A stretch of 64,000 nucleotides of DNA, from positions 2,885,203-2,949,202 of the forward strand of contig NZ_CM011002.1 in NCBI RefSeq assembly GCF_000158095.2, given 5' to 3'. The notes beneath the pieces were generated by a model. The model was not told the DNA's origin. It made no database searches and saw nothing but the letters and a program-made list of their open reading frames with translations. The position numbers and the translations under genes are program-made. Shown here one piece after another: positions 1 through 8,855 of this stretch. Source of the stretch: Roseibium alexandrii DFL-11. Its GTDB lineage: Bacteria; Pseudomonadota; Alphaproteobacteria; Rhizobiales; Stappiaceae. Position 1 is the stretch's first letter, and every line of letters begins with the position of its first letter.

Positions 1-506
1 ATCCAGTTTCGCGACGAACTTTCCGACATCCGGCCATTCAGAAGTGCAAACGGGACACCGCGTTGATGCACCTCGTCGAACATGCAGGGCCAAATCTCGG
101 ATTCCACCACCATGGCCAGATCGGGCCGCCAATGATCCAAAAAGCTCGAAACGCAATCCGGCGTGTCATAGGGCGTGAACTGATGAATACAGTTTTCCGG
201 CAATCGCTTTTCGGCGAGTTCAGCAGCCGTCACCGTAACACTGGTCAAAAGCACCGAATGGCCGTCGCGTGCGAGCTGTTCGATCAACGGCAAAACAGAC
301 ATCGTTTCGCCGACGCTGGCAGCGTGGATCCAAACAAGAGATCCCTTTGGCCGCGGCACGCCAGGAACACCGAAGCGCTCACCCTTACGGCCTTCGATTT
401 CCTTGCCATTTGCAGCGCGCCGCCGGAACAAAAGATGCAGAAGTGGCGTCAATGCCCGTCCAAGGGCCCGGTAAAGCGTCAAGGCGATGGGGCGCCGCTC
501 AGCCAT
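1..506 (-). CDS. waaA: 3-deoxy-D-manno-octulosonic acid (Kdo) transferase, N-terminal part
   Basis: This is the N-terminal ~168 residues of a Kdo transferase, which moves Kdo from CMP-Kdo onto lipid IVA at the cytoplasmic face of the inner membrane. The translation starts MAERRPIALTLYRALG and carries the family landmarks WIHAASVGE (near residue 58) and ESEIWP (near residue 143). An N-terminal hydrophobic/amphipathic helix fits the usual membrane anchor. The gene runs off the left edge, so the C-terminal donor-binding half is not visible. Its ATG at 504-506 overlaps the stop of the upstream acyltransferase gene by 8 bases, which implies translational coupling. Whether it adds one or two Kdo units cannot be read from this part. 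Confidence 0.93.
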   Translation of the reverse strand, partial: MAERRPIALTLYRALGRALTPLLHLLFRRRAANGKEIEGRKGERFGVPGVPRPKGSLVWIHAASVGETMSVLPLIEQLARDGHSVLLTSVTVTAAELAEKRLPENCIHQFTPYDTPDCVSSFLDHWRPDLAMVVESEIWPCMFDEVHQRGVPFALLNGRMSESSSRNW

Positions 507-1197
507 TCGGCCTTCCGACAAGCTCGTAGACCCGGCGCGTTGCGGTGTTCAGACCGTCTTCCACTTTCTGGCGGTAGGCCTCAAGTCCTTCATCATCCAT
601 GTCAGACGGCACCCAGATCAAGTCACCGCCCACAATACCGCCCCGGCCAAAGGGCAAATTAACACTCGCCTTGTCCCAGCTGTTCAGCTCGATGCTGCGG
701 CTCGTGGCCACGGCGACGGGCAGGATCGGCCTGCCGGAGTGTTTGGCAAGCTGCACAATGCCAACTCCGGAATGCCGGGCGGGACCCTTTGGAACGTCCG
801 CGGTCATGGCAATGGAGTATCCGTCCTTCAACGCCCTCACCGCCTCGATAAAGCCGCGCATGCCGCCGCGTTTCTTGATTTGGTGCGCAGTCCGCCCGCC
901 AGAGGCCCGGATCAATCCCATGCCCAGCTTCCGGGCGGCAATTGCATTGATTTCGCCATCCGCGGATTTGGAGATCATTACCTTGGCCGGCCAATGGGGT
1001 GGCCTGGCGAACGGCACCATGAAGTGCTGGCCGTGCCACATGGCCACGATCACAGGCAGGTCCTTGTCCGTGTCTTCGTGGATGGTGACAGGTTCTGTCG
1101 TAAAGCGGTTCGTGTAATAAACCAGCTTCAAATATCCAGCGAGCAGGGAGCCGATTGCCGAAAGAACAAGCGGATGTCGGCCGATGCGTTTTAGCAT
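499..1197 (-). CDS. DUF374-type lysophospholipid acyltransferase family protein
   Basis: This 232-residue protein belongs to the DUF374 family of lysophospholipid acyltransferase-like proteins, which commonly sit beside kdtA in Rhizobiales. It has an N-terminal hydrophobic stretch and the conserved blocks MWHGQHF (near residue 53), ISKSADGE (near 75) and RASGGRT (near 97). The His in MWHGQ probably takes the place of the catalytic His of HX4D acyltransferases. Late sections read MTADVPKGPA and ILPVAVATS, as expected for the acceptor groove. The likely role is acylation of an envelope lipid. The acceptor (lipid A precursor or glycerophospholipid) cannot be decided from sequence. It lies upstream of kdtA with overlapping codons. 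Confidence 0.85.
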   Translation of the reverse strand: MLKRIGRHPLVLSAIGSLLAGYLKLVYYTNRFTTEPVTIHEDTDKDLPVIVAMWHGQHFMVPFARPPHWPAKVMISKSADGEINAIAARKLGMGLIRASGGRTAHQIKKRGGMRGFIEAVRALKDGYSIAMTADVPKGPARHSGVGIVQLAKHSGRPILPVAVATSRSIELNSWDKASVNLPFGRGGIVGGDLIWVPSDMDDEGLEAYRQKVEDGLNTATRRVYELVGRPNG

Positions 1198-1229
1198 TTT
1201 TCTTTTTGCCCAAGTATGGAGCGGCGCCG

Positions 1230-1469
1230 TCAGCTGGCCGTGTCGGGATCCAGCAAGCGGTGCATGTGTACAATGAAGTAGCGCATGTGCGCATTATCGA
1301 CGGTGGCCTGCGCCTTGGCTTTCCAAGCCGTGTAAGCCTCCGCATAATTCGGATAGATCCCGACGATGTCCAGTTCATCCAGATCGCGGAATGTCAGACC
1401 GTCGGGACTTTCCAGTTCGCCGCCGAAGACCAGATGCAGGAGTTGTTTCGGTGCTTCTGTATCGCTCAT
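1230..1469 (-). CDS. DUF4170 domain-containing small protein
   Basis: This is a 79-residue soluble protein beginning MSDTEAPKQLLHLVFGG. It resembles the DUF4170 family, short alphaproteobacterial proteins of unknown function that keep the core GxYPNYxxAxxAWKxKAQxTVDxAxMRYFIVHxHRLLDP, seen here from about residue 36 to 76. No signal peptide or membrane segment is present. It sits between cysQ and the acyltransferase in the same orientation, 32 bases before the latter, so it is probably cotranscribed with the lipid A genes. The conserved context suggests an envelope-related or regulatory accessory role, but no function can be assigned. Confidence 0.8.
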   Translation of the reverse strand: MSDTEAPKQLLHLVFGGELESPDGLTFRDLDELDIVGIYPNYAEAYTAWKAKAQATVDNAHMRYFIVHMHRLLDPDTAS

Positions 1470-1502
1470 GAACAGTCCTTGTTTGCCTGGATCCTCGAGG
1501 CT

Positions 1503-2318
1503 TTAAGCAATCAGCTTTCCCAGAACGTTACGAACCGGCCCGCTGAGTTGCACAGGGGCTGCAACAAGTGCGGGATGGCGCGTTTTCGCGCGGTTGTAAA
1601 TCAGTTGCTCACCCGACAGATCGGTCAGAGTTCCGCCCGCTTCCTGCACCAAAAGATCGGCGGCTGCAAGATCCCAATCACTTGGACCACCGCGCGCGGC
1701 CCCGACATCCGCCCGGCCACAGGCCACCATGGCGAGCCGGTAGGCCAGAGACCGCAACACATCCGTTGCCTCAAAACCGGCCGCTTGAATGTCTTTGTTG
1801 GCGGCAATCGAATAGGGGCCCGTTAACAGGGCGCCAGCCGTTTCGGTTCTGTCTGAGACCGTGATCTCATCCTTGTTCAAGGACGCCCCACCGCCTTTGG
1901 CCGCCAGAAACATTTCCTTCCGTCTAGGGCAATAGACCGCGCCTGCGACAGGCCGCCCCTTGTCGACAACTGCGACGGACACAGTCCACTCGTCACCGCC
2001 CGCCAGGAAAGCGCGGGTTCCATCAATCGGATCCACGATGAACACGCGGTCATGCTGCAGCCGGATCGGATCGTCAGCGGTTTCTTCTGACAGCCAGCCG
2101 TAGTCCGGCCGGGCTGCGCGCAAGGTTTCGCCGAGAAAACGGTCGACGGCGATGTCAGCCTCCGAGACCGGAGACTTGTTGCCCTTGAACCAGGTTTCCG
2201 GGTCGCGGCCGAAAAAGGTCAGCGCCAGCTCACCGGCCTCCAGCGCTGCATCTTCCAAAAGCTTCAGGTCGGCTTCAAACGCGGCAGCATCAATTCCCGG
2301 CAAGGGCCATTCCTTCAA
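1503..2318 (-). CDS. cysQ: 3'(2'),5'-bisphosphate nucleotidase / inositol monophosphatase family
   Basis: This 271-residue protein belongs to the Mg-dependent, Li-sensitive phosphatase superfamily (inositol monophosphatase fold). The metal-binding motifs are visible: WLSEET (near residue 75), DPIDGTRAFLAGG (near 97) and the C-terminal DWDLAAADLLVQEAGG (near 212). The family includes CysQ, which removes the 3' phosphate from 3'-phosphoadenosine 5'-phosphate made during sulfate assimilation, and true inositol monophosphatases. The spacing and the EET motif favour the CysQ subgroup, but substrate cannot be fixed. Its start overlaps the end of pmbA by 29 bases on the same strand, so the two are translationally coupled. 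Confidence 0.85.
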   Translation of the reverse strand: MKEWPLPGIDAAAFEADLKLLEDAALEAGELALTFFGRDPETWFKGNKSPVSEADIAVDRFLGETLRAARPDYGWLSEETADDPIRLQHDRVFIVDPIDGTRAFLAGGDEWTVSVAVVDKGRPVAGAVYCPRRKEMFLAAKGGGASLNKDEITVSDRTETAGALLTGPYSIAANKDIQAAGFEATDVLRSLAYRLAMVACGRADVGAARGGPSDWDLAAADLLVQEAGGTLTDLSGEQLIYNRAKTRHPALVAAPVQLSGPVRNVLGKLIA

Positions 2319-3633
2319 TCAGGATTGAAGGGGCCGCAGCTGCATAGCGGTTGTCCAGATCGCTGCCGGGCACCATACGCTTGAACATGTCCTTCAAATT
2401 GCCTGCGATCGTGATTTCGCTGACGGGTCTAACTATCTTGCCGTTTTCGAACCAGAAACCGGCAGCTCCGCGTGAATAATCTCCAGTGAGGCCGTTCACG
2501 CCGTGGCCGATCAGATCCGTCACAAGAAGACCGTCGCCCGCGTCCGCCATCAGCTCTTCCAGAGACTTTTCTCCCCGCATCAACGTTACATTCGTGGAGC
2601 CCGGAGACGTGCCACTGCCTGCACGCCGGGCGCGGCCGTTCGGGGTCAACCCGAGCTCTCTTGCCGAGGCTCCATCCAAATACCAGTGTTGCAAGACGCC
2701 GTCTTCAACCATGTTCAGAACGCTGGCCTCGGTTCCCTCACCGTCGAACGGGCGGGTTGCCGCGCCGCGGCGCTTGAACGGGTCGTCAACAACCGTCAGG
2801 CCCGGCGCCAAAACCGCCTCTCCCATGTGATCCATCAGGAAGCTGGTCTTCCGGGCCACTGACGCGCCGTTTATCGCGCCGACCAGATGTCCGAGGATGC
2901 TGCGGGCGGCCCGCGCTTCATAAATGACATTCGTGGTGCGCGTGGAAATCTTGTCGGGGTTCAACCGGCGAACAGCCCGCTCCCCGGCACGGCGGCCAAT
3001 ATCCGCTGGCGCGTCGAGATCTTCAAAGAATGTCCGGCTGTCAAAATCGTAGTCCCGCTCCATCGCTGTGCCATCACCGGCAACCGCCGTCATGGACATA
3101 CCGAAACGAGACGAAAGATAAGCCCCCTGAAATCCATGGCTGGTGGCCATCACGACACCGGCAAGGCGCCAGGATGCCGATGCACCACCGGATTTGCTGA
3201 TACCCTCCACGCTGAGGCCGGCAGCTTCTGCTTCGAGCGCTATGTTGGTGAGCTCATCCGCGGACAATTGTTTGCTGTCCAACAGCTCCAGTTCCGGCAG
3301 CTGCTTGACCAGCATATCCGGATCGGCGAGGCCCGCAAACGGGTCCTCCGGCGCCACCTTGGCCATGGCGACAGCGCGTTCCGCAAGATCTGACGGATTG
3401 TCCAACTGATTTGCCGACACAGCTGCACTGCGTTTTCCGACGAAAACGCGCAGGGTAACGTCATCCCCCTCGGCCCGTTCGGTCTCCTCGACCTTGCCGT
3501 CCCGGACCTCAACGCCCAGAGAAACACCGGTAACAGCGATTGCGTCGCAGGCATCTGCGCCTGCATTGCGGGCCGCGGCAACCAGACGTTCGGCACGGGA
3601 CTGGAGTTCAGTTTGATCAATCAATTCGGACAT
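2290..3633 (-). CDS. pmbA: TldD/PmbA family metalloprotease subunit (TldE-like)
   Basis: This 447-residue protein is a member of the TldD/PmbA (TldE) family, whose heterodimer degrades unfolded peptides and matures modified peptides such as microcins. The start (ELIDQTELQSRAERLVAAARNAGADACD) and the C-terminal glycine-rich blocks around GHGVNGLTGDYSRGAAGFW match the PmbA side. The HExxxH zinc motif of TldD is absent, as expected for TldE. A separate tldD is not in this window. It heads the minus-strand run pmbA-cysQ-DUF4170-acyltransferase-kdtA. The start at 3633 has only a weak ribosome-binding site. Confidence 0.9.
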   Translation of the reverse strand: MSELIDQTELQSRAERLVAAARNAGADACDAIAVTGVSLGVEVRDGKVEETERAEGDDVTLRVFVGKRSAAVSANQLDNPSDLAERAVAMAKVAPEDPFAGLADPDMLVKQLPELELLDSKQLSADELTNIALEAEAAGLSVEGISKSGGASASWRLAGVVMATSHGFQGAYLSSRFGMSMTAVAGDGTAMERDYDFDSRTFFEDLDAPADIGRRAGERAVRRLNPDKISTRTTNVIYEARAARSILGHLVGAINGASVARKTSFLMDHMGEAVLAPGLTVVDDPFKRRGAATRPFDGEGTEASVLNMVEDGVLQHWYLDGASARELGLTPNGRARRAGSGTSPGSTNVTLMRGEKSLEELMADAGDGLLVTDLIGHGVNGLTGDYSRGAAGFWFENGKIVRPVSEITIAGNLKDMFKRMVPGSDLDNRYAAAAPSILIEGMALAGN

Positions 3634-3634
3634 T

Positions 3635-3671
3635 CATACCGCCTTAGTGTTGGCATACCGCCTGATGTTGG
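3635..3671. repeat. Imperfect tandem repeat just upstream of pmbA
   Basis: Two adjacent copies read CATACCGCCTTAGTGTTGG (3635-3653) and CATACCGCCTGATGTTGG (3654-3671). They differ by one indel and a few bases. They lie immediately before the pmbA start codon in what should be its mRNA leader. No inverted symmetry is obvious, so a regulator site or a simple duplication are both possible. Confidence 0.6.
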
Positions 3672-3941
3672 GCTGTTGTTTACGCTCCGCAGGAAAGAGC
3701 CGCAACCGTTGGAGGATAACTATCGGCCTGCGGTGGAACGAAAACCGATGTGAATGGAAATTGGGGCTGCACGTTGCTGTTGCCAAGCCGTTATGCTCAA
3801 CAGAGTGTTAGCGGGCTCGTTACACTCCAGTAACCCTCTTTAAAATCACAGTTTTTTAACCGTATCTCTTAAGCAGATCACGACTCTCGGTGTGTAGAGT
3901 GACTTCATCAAGAGGCCAAAAGGCCCGGTGGAGAAGTCATA
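3672..3941. other. Intergenic region between divergent pmbA and DUF6101 gene
   Basis: This stretch must hold the promoters of pmbA (leftward) and of the DUF6101 gene (rightward). I see no tRNA, strong hairpin or convincing sigma-70 hexamer pair. A hydrophilic frame on the minus strand is a shadow of the DUF6101 gene. Confidence 0.4.
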
Positions 3942-4532
3942 GTGAAGCGTCAAACAGAAAACCAGATGACACAAGCGGCCGGGATCGGCACCGAACAGGT
4001 GCTGCATCCCGGTTGCCTCCCAGTCCAGTTCCAGCAACGCCTGGAAGCCCGGCCCGGAACAACCTCCCTTCCGGCCGATATCTTTCTTGATCGCGAAAAA
4101 GCAATCATCAAGCGCCGTGTTGGTGGTCTGCCGGTCACAATTGTTGTGCCGATGCACGGATTTGACGGCGTGATGGTGCGCATTGTTCCAGGCAACACGC
4201 CGGGAGAGATCCTGGCCAGTTTGATCCTGAAACATCCCGACAGCGCGCTTTCGATCACACTCGTGGAAACTCATTCGTCTGACGAGTTGGCAACGCATTG
4301 GAGCCGCTGGGCGCAAGTCTTGTCCTTGCCCATGCTGGTGTGTGATCTCGGTGGTGCCGTCAAACCGATTGAAGCTTTTCAGGCCAACCCGGCTGCTGCC
4401 CCGGCGCCTCGCCGGAAACTGCGCCTCCTGACTGGCCGCCGCCCGCGCTTTCTGAACCGGCGGCAAACAGGATCACTTGGCAAAGTGTCTTCGAGTTACG
4501 CGCACGAACGCGAGATCATCGCGCGGGACTAA
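3942..4532 (+). CDS. DUF6101 family protein
   Basis: This 196-residue protein of unknown function resembles the DUF6101 family found next to pmbA and ubiA in Rhizobiales. The central part (about residues 50-135) has a PilZ-like look, with IKRRVGGLPVTIVVPMHGFDGVMVRI. The tail is basic, with PAPRRKLRLLTGRRPRFLNRR, and ends SYAHEREIIARD. The first in-frame start is GTG at 3942. An ATG at 3966 (MTQAAG) is an alternative. No signal peptide or membrane helix is visible. The basic C-terminal segment could bind nucleic acid or membrane lipid headgroups, which is inference only. Confidence 0.75.
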   Translation: MKRQTENQMTQAAGIGTEQVLHPGCLPVQFQQRLEARPGTTSLPADIFLDREKAIIKRRVGGLPVTIVVPMHGFDGVMVRIVPGNTPGEILASLILKHPDSALSITLVETHSSDELATHWSRWAQVLSLPMLVCDLGGAVKPIEAFQANPAAAPAPRRKLRLLTGRRPRFLNRRQTGSLGKVSSSYAHEREIIARD

Positions 4533-4554
4533 CCCCGCGCTTCTCGATTTCCTG

Positions 4555-5505
4555 TTACGCGAATATCCCTGAAATCATTGCATCTGCTGCGAAGCCGATA
4601 AACAGGACCCAGCCGTAGATCTTGTTCGAGCGGAACAGCTGGAGACACTGATCCCCGTCATCAATATCGATGATGACGATCTGCCAGCCAAGATGGATCG
4701 CGCCCAGAAGAATCCCAAGGAAAGCTGCCGGTCCGGCATCGGCCAAGGCTGCAGCAAGGGCAAAAAGTATGGACGCCAAAGCGTAGAGCACGATCAGCGC
4801 AAGCCGGGTACGATCGCCGAACAAACGGGCTGTAGACTTTACACCAACTAGGGCGTCATCTTCCTTGTCCTGATGGGCATAGATCGTGTCATAACCGATG
4901 GTCCAGCATATCCCGCCGATGTAGAGCAGGATTGGCGCCAGCGACAGATCTCCAAAAACAGCGGCCCATCCCATCAACGCGCCCCAGGAAAATGCGAACC
5001 CCAGAAACAGCTGTGGCCAGTTGGTTATCCGTTTCATAAACGGATAAATCGCGACCGGGATCAGCGACGCGATACCGAGCGCAATCGAGAAGCTGTTGAA
5101 TTGCAGCAGGACCAGCAGACCGACCAGCGCCTGGACCACAAGAAAAATTTTTGCCTGACGTTTGCTCACCTGCCCGGCAGGGATCGGCCGGGAGCGCGTC
5201 CGCTCTACCTGAGCATCGATATCAACGTCCACAATGTCATTGTAGGTGCATCCAGCACCACGCATTGCAATGGCACCGATCAGGAACAAAAGCATATGCC
5301 AGGGATTCGGCCAGCTGTTGCCCGCCGCGATCGCGGCAAGCGCTGCGGACCACCAGCAAGGCCAAAGCAGCAGCCACCACCCTATAGGTCTCTCCCAGCG
5401 GGCCAAACGGGCGTAAGGGCGCAAACCCGCAGGCAGGCGGGTGTCGACCCAATGCTTCTTGACCGCATCTGCGACCGGGCCGGTATCCCGGGTGGAAAAG
5501 AACAT
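4555..5505 (-). CDS. ubiA: 4-hydroxybenzoate octaprenyltransferase
   Basis: This 316-residue integral membrane prenyltransferase attaches the polyprenyl chain to 4-hydroxybenzoate in ubiquinone synthesis. Both Asp-rich motifs that bind Mg-prenyl diphosphate are present: NDIVDVDID near residue 88 and YDTIYAHQDKEDD near residue 213. About eight hydrophobic helices follow in the usual pattern. The open frame extends further upstream to 5676, but I start at the ATG at 5503-5505 because it gives the normal family length and has a purine-rich AGGGACC just before it. It is convergent with the DUF6101 gene and 22 bases from it. Confidence 0.95.
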   Translation of the reverse strand: MFFSTRDTGPVADAVKKHWVDTRLPAGLRPYARLARWERPIGWWLLLWPCWWSAALAAIAAGNSWPNPWHMLLFLIGAIAMRGAGCTYNDIVDVDIDAQVERTRSRPIPAGQVSKRQAKIFLVVQALVGLLVLLQFNSFSIALGIASLIPVAIYPFMKRITNWPQLFLGFAFSWGALMGWAAVFGDLSLAPILLYIGGICWTIGYDTIYAHQDKEDDALVGVKSTARLFGDRTRLALIVLYALASILFALAAALADAGPAAFLGILLGAIHLGWQIVIIDIDDGDQCLQLFRSNKIYGWVLFIGFAADAMISGIFA

Positions 5506-5697
5506 GGTGTGGTCCCTGATTGACGTTTCGCGCGTAACAATATTGCGCCGAGCCCGCGGTTGATTTCCCGCAGCTTTACCGGCTGCGCAAACGAAAATCA
5601 CCCCCAGGCCGCAATTCACACAGTAAAGCTCCGGAGATCCATTCGCGAGAGGCATAACTGACGCAGTCCGTCCCATAAGACCATTTCGGAGCGACCC

Positions 5698-6159
5698 TCA
5701 GCCGGTTTCTTCACTTTCCTGATCAGAATAACGAATGAGAGCAGTCCGGGAGAACCCTTCGATCTCGTATACCGCTGCCAGCGGATCGTCTTCTCTTACA
5801 TAGGCGACCACCACGTCCGGACCGAAATTTTCCAGGTCGCCAATGATTGCCCTGAGAACCCGCTGGGCAAGCCCCTGCCCTTCATAAGCCTTCAGCAACT
5901 GCAGCTCCTCCAGCACCGCCAGCCGGCCTCCCCACGAAACGGATTGCTGAAACGACACGCTGGCAAATCCCGCGGGTACACCGCGCACATCAATCAGGTA
6001 GATCCGGCCGGCCGATGCATCGACAAGAAACCAGCTGATGGCACTCTCATAATGCTTGTTGAAAGTCCGGCCCGTCTCTTCCCGGCATTTGCGGACAATG
6101 CCCAGTACATCCCGCCGGTTGACCGGAGACCCCAATACGACCTGCCAAGTGCGGCTCAT
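5698..6159 (-). CDS. GNAT family N-acetyltransferase
   Basis: This 153-residue protein has the Gcn5-related acyltransferase fold. The acetyl-CoA pyrophosphate-binding motif A is visible as LQLLKAYEGQGLAQRVLRAII around residue 95-115, matching Q/RxxGxG/A. The C-terminal YEIEGFSRTALIRY is the common F-G/A-x ending. I choose the ATG at 6157-6159 (MSRTWQ) because GGAGAGG precedes it by a few bases, although the frame is open up to 6237. The substrate is unknown. The gene is divergent from purD, with a 165-base spacer. Confidence 0.75.
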   Translation of the reverse strand: MSRTWQVVLGSPVNRRDVLGIVRKCREETGRTFNKHYESAISWFLVDASAGRIYLIDVRGVPAGFASVSFQQSVSWGGRLAVLEELQLLKAYEGQGLAQRVLRAIIGDLENFGPDVVVAYVREDDPLAAVYEIEGFSRTALIRYSDQESEETG

Positions 6160-6324
6160 GTCCTCTCCTTTAAGCTTATGGTGATCTTGTCGGGCAGCGG
6201 CACACGTCCGGCCCAATTGCGGCACCGGCGCCAGCATGGTAGACCGCGCCTAACTTGCGGAAGCGGCCCTGCTGGCCCCAACATCCGCTCCCCTTCTTGT
6301 TGATGCATGTGAGATTGGCATTTC

Positions 6325-7596
6325 ATGAAAGTACTCCTGATCGGATCCGGTGGCCGTGAGCACTCCCTTGCCTGGGCCTTGGCGAAATCACCGAAGCTTA
6401 CAAAGCTTTATGCCGCTCCCGGGAATGCCGGCATTGCCGCACATGCAGAGCTCTCCGATCTGGACGTTTCAGACCATGCAGCCGTGATCACCTTTTGCCG
6501 TGACAAGCAGATCGAGTTTGTCGTCGTCGGCCCAGAAGCTCCCCTTGTTGCAGGACTGGTCGATGATCTGGACGCGGCGGGCATCAAGGCCTTCGGTCCA
6601 AGCAAAGCCGCCGCCCAGCTTGAAGGATCCAAGGCCTTTACAAAGGCTGTTTGCGACGAAGCTAACATCCCGACTGCAGGATATGGCCGGTTCGACAACG
6701 CTGCGGATGCCCTGAATTACGTGCGCACAAAAGGTGCGCCCATCGTCATCAAGGCGGACGGCCTGGCTGCCGGCAAAGGCGTCGTGGTCGCCATGACACT
6801 TGCGGATGCGGAAGCTGCCGTAACGGATTGTTTTGATGGCACGTTCGGTGCGGCGGGCTCAGAAGTCGTGATCGAAGAGTTCCTGGAAGGCGAAGAAGCG
6901 AGCTTCTTTGTCCTGTCTGACGGCATCAACGCGCTGCCGCTAGCAACAGCACAGGATCACAAGCGGGCCTATGACGGCGATGAAGGCCCGAACACAGGCG
7001 GCATGGGCGCCTATTCCCCGGCTCCAGTTCTTACAGATGACCTCGTTGCGGATGTGATGCGTTCCATCGTTGAGCCGACAATCGCAACGTTGTCCAAGCG
7101 TGGCACGCCGTTCAAGGGCGTTCTCTACGCCGGCCTGATGATCACATCGGACGGCCCCAAACTGATCGAATACAACACGCGCTTTGGCGACCCGGAGTGC
7201 CAAGTGCTGATGATGCGCCTGAAAAGCGATCTTCTGGAACTGATGATCGCCAGCGCGGACGGTACACTCGATCAATCCCACGCCGACTGGCACGATGATG
7301 TTGCATTAACGGTTGTCATGGCTGCCAAGGGATATCCGGGTGTTTATAAAAAGGGTACGGAGATCAAAGGCTTGAATGTCATATCATCTGATGAGGCTGA
7401 AGTCTTTCACGCAGGAACAAAGTCCGACGGCGACAAAATCCTTGCAAATGGCGGCCGCGTTCTGAACATAACGGCGCTCGGCACATCGGTGAAAGACGCA
7501 CAGGCAGCTGCCTACAAGGCCGTGTCAAAAATCGATTGGCCAGAAGGTTTTTGCCGGTCCGACATCGGCTGGCGGGCAGTCGCGCGTGAAACCTGA
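6325..7596 (+). CDS. purD: Phosphoribosylamine-glycine ligase
   Basis: This 423-residue ATP-grasp enzyme joins glycine to phosphoribosylamine, the second step of purine synthesis, in the cytoplasm. It starts [17 protein letters not shown], the diagnostic N-terminal motif. The ATP-grasp core shows [16 protein letters not shown] (near residue 145) and the metal-binding end [12 protein letters not shown] (near residue 283). Length and ending are typical. The gene stands alone, divergent from the GNAT gene. Confidence 0.98.
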   Translation: MKVLLIGSGGREHSLAWALAKSPKLTKLYAAPGNAGIAAHAELSDLDVSDHAAVITFCRDKQIEFVVVGPEAPLVAGLVDDLDAAGIKAFGPSKAAAQLEGSKAFTKAVCDEANIPTAGYGRFDNAADALNYVRTKGAPIVIKADGLAAGKGVVVAMTLADAEAAVTDCFDGTFGAAGSEVVIEEFLEGEEASFFVLSDGINALPLATAQDHKRAYDGDEGPNTGGMGAYSPAPVLTDDLVADVMRSIVEPTIATLSKRGTPFKGVLYAGLMITSDGPKLIEYNTRFGDPECQVLMMRLKSDLLELMIASADGTLDQSHADWHDDVALTVVMAAKGYPGVYKKGTEIKGLNVISSDEAEVFHAGTKSDGDKILANGGRVLNITALGTSVKDAQAAAYKAVSKIDWPEGFCRSDIGWRAVARET

Positions 7597-7674
7597 AATT
7601 AGGCCAAGAGATTGATAGCCATAAACGTCTCAGATTATTAGGTTCTGCCCAGCGACTATTGTTGGGAGGATTCT

Positions 7675-8592
7675 TTGGTCAAGACACTGCCAGACCTGTT
7701 TCCAGGTTTCGAAAGCCATTTCGTCGAAACTGCGCAAGGACCGATTTTCTGCCGGACAGGCGGCACCGGTCCGGCGCTCTTGCTGGTGCATGGCTATCCT
7801 CAATCACATGTGATTTGGCACAAGATCGCTGCGGGCCTTGCCAAGTCTTTCACTCTCGTGATGCCGGATCTTCCAGGATACGGTCAGTCCGTGATCCCTC
7901 CGTTGAGTGCCGATCATGCCGCCTACTCCAAACGAACCATGGCGCAGACCATGGTCGAGGTCATGTCTCATCTTGGCCATGAACAGTTTGGGGCGGTTGG
8001 ACATGATCGGGGCGGGCGTGTGGTTTACCGCATGGCGCTGGACATGCCCGATCGAATTTCTAGCGCTGCGGTTCTCGATATCCTGCCAACATTTGACTAC
8101 TGGAACCATCTTGACCGCACCTTTGCACTGAAGATCTATCATTGGGCGTTTTTGGCCCAACCGGCGCCCTTTCCTGAAAACATGATTGCCGCCGACCCAA
8201 TCCCGTTTCTGGAGCACAAGCTCGCAAGCTGGAGTGCGGCAAAGGACCTGTCGCCTTTCTCTGAGGGCGCGCTTCAGCACACGCGCGCTTGGTTTAGCGA
8301 TCCGGTGCGCATAGCGGCGAGCTGCGAGGACTACCGGGCCGGGGCGCATATCGACTATGATCATGACGCGGAGGATCGGCGGGCAAATAGAACCATCAAC
8401 CCACCGTTTCTTGCGCTGTGGGGCGAACAGGGAATTGCGGCCAGTATCGAAGACCCGCTGTCAATCTGGCAGACGTGGTGTCCTCACGCCAAAGGTAAGG
8501 CGATTAAGGGCGGACATTTCCTGCCGGAAGAGTCACCAAGAGAAATCACGCAGGAGATACTCGAATTCTTTTCATTGCAGAAAATACCATAG
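7675..8592 (+). CDS. Alpha/beta hydrolase, fluoroacetate dehalogenase-like
   Basis: This 305-residue alpha/beta hydrolase looks like the haloacetate/fluoroacetate dehalogenases, which hydrolyse the C-F or C-Cl bond of haloacetates through an Asp nucleophile. The visible candidates are the nucleophile D111 in GHDRGGRVVYR, carboxylate-binding R112 and R115, acid D135 in AVLDILP, halide-pocket H156 and W157 in YHWAFLAQPAP, W186, Y220 in EDYRAGA, and base H281 in GGHFLPEE. From memory these line up at a constant +1 offset with D110, R111, R114, D134, H155, W156, W185, Y219 and H280 of the Rhodopseudomonas palustris enzyme. The start is TTG at 7675, with a strong GGGAGGA four bases upstream. Actual substrate is untested; an epoxide hydrolase role is less likely. 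Confidence 0.82.
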   Translation: MVKTLPDLFPGFESHFVETAQGPIFCRTGGTGPALLLVHGYPQSHVIWHKIAAGLAKSFTLVMPDLPGYGQSVIPPLSADHAAYSKRTMAQTMVEVMSHLGHEQFGAVGHDRGGRVVYRMALDMPDRISSAAVLDILPTFDYWNHLDRTFALKIYHWAFLAQPAPFPENMIAADPIPFLEHKLASWSAAKDLSPFSEGALQHTRAWFSDPVRIAASCEDYRAGAHIDYDHDAEDRRANRTINPPFLALWGEQGIAASIEDPLSIWQTWCPHAKGKAIKGGHFLPEESPREITQEILEFFSLQKIP

Positions 8593-8855
8593 TAAAAAAA
8601 ATCGACCTCCAACTTCAGCCAAACCTGCTGAGCTTGAATGCGCATGGTGTTAAGCTGTTAAAATGCAGCGCTTTTCAGTGAAAGTCCTTAATTTTCTTAA
8701 CACTCTTATTCAACGCAATTTAACGAATACCCGCTATCGATAATTATGGCAGGGACTATTCCTATCTGATCGGCGCCATCTTGGCTGCCAGAATTCTAGG
8801 ATACTGCCTGACAAGGTGCGGAGGGGCAACCGTACGCAACGGTTGAAGGTTTGGC

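Noticed and set aside
487..1194. Plus-strand frame opposite the DUF374 acyltransferase
   Set aside because: The minus strand encodes a clear family protein; the plus frame is a shadow.
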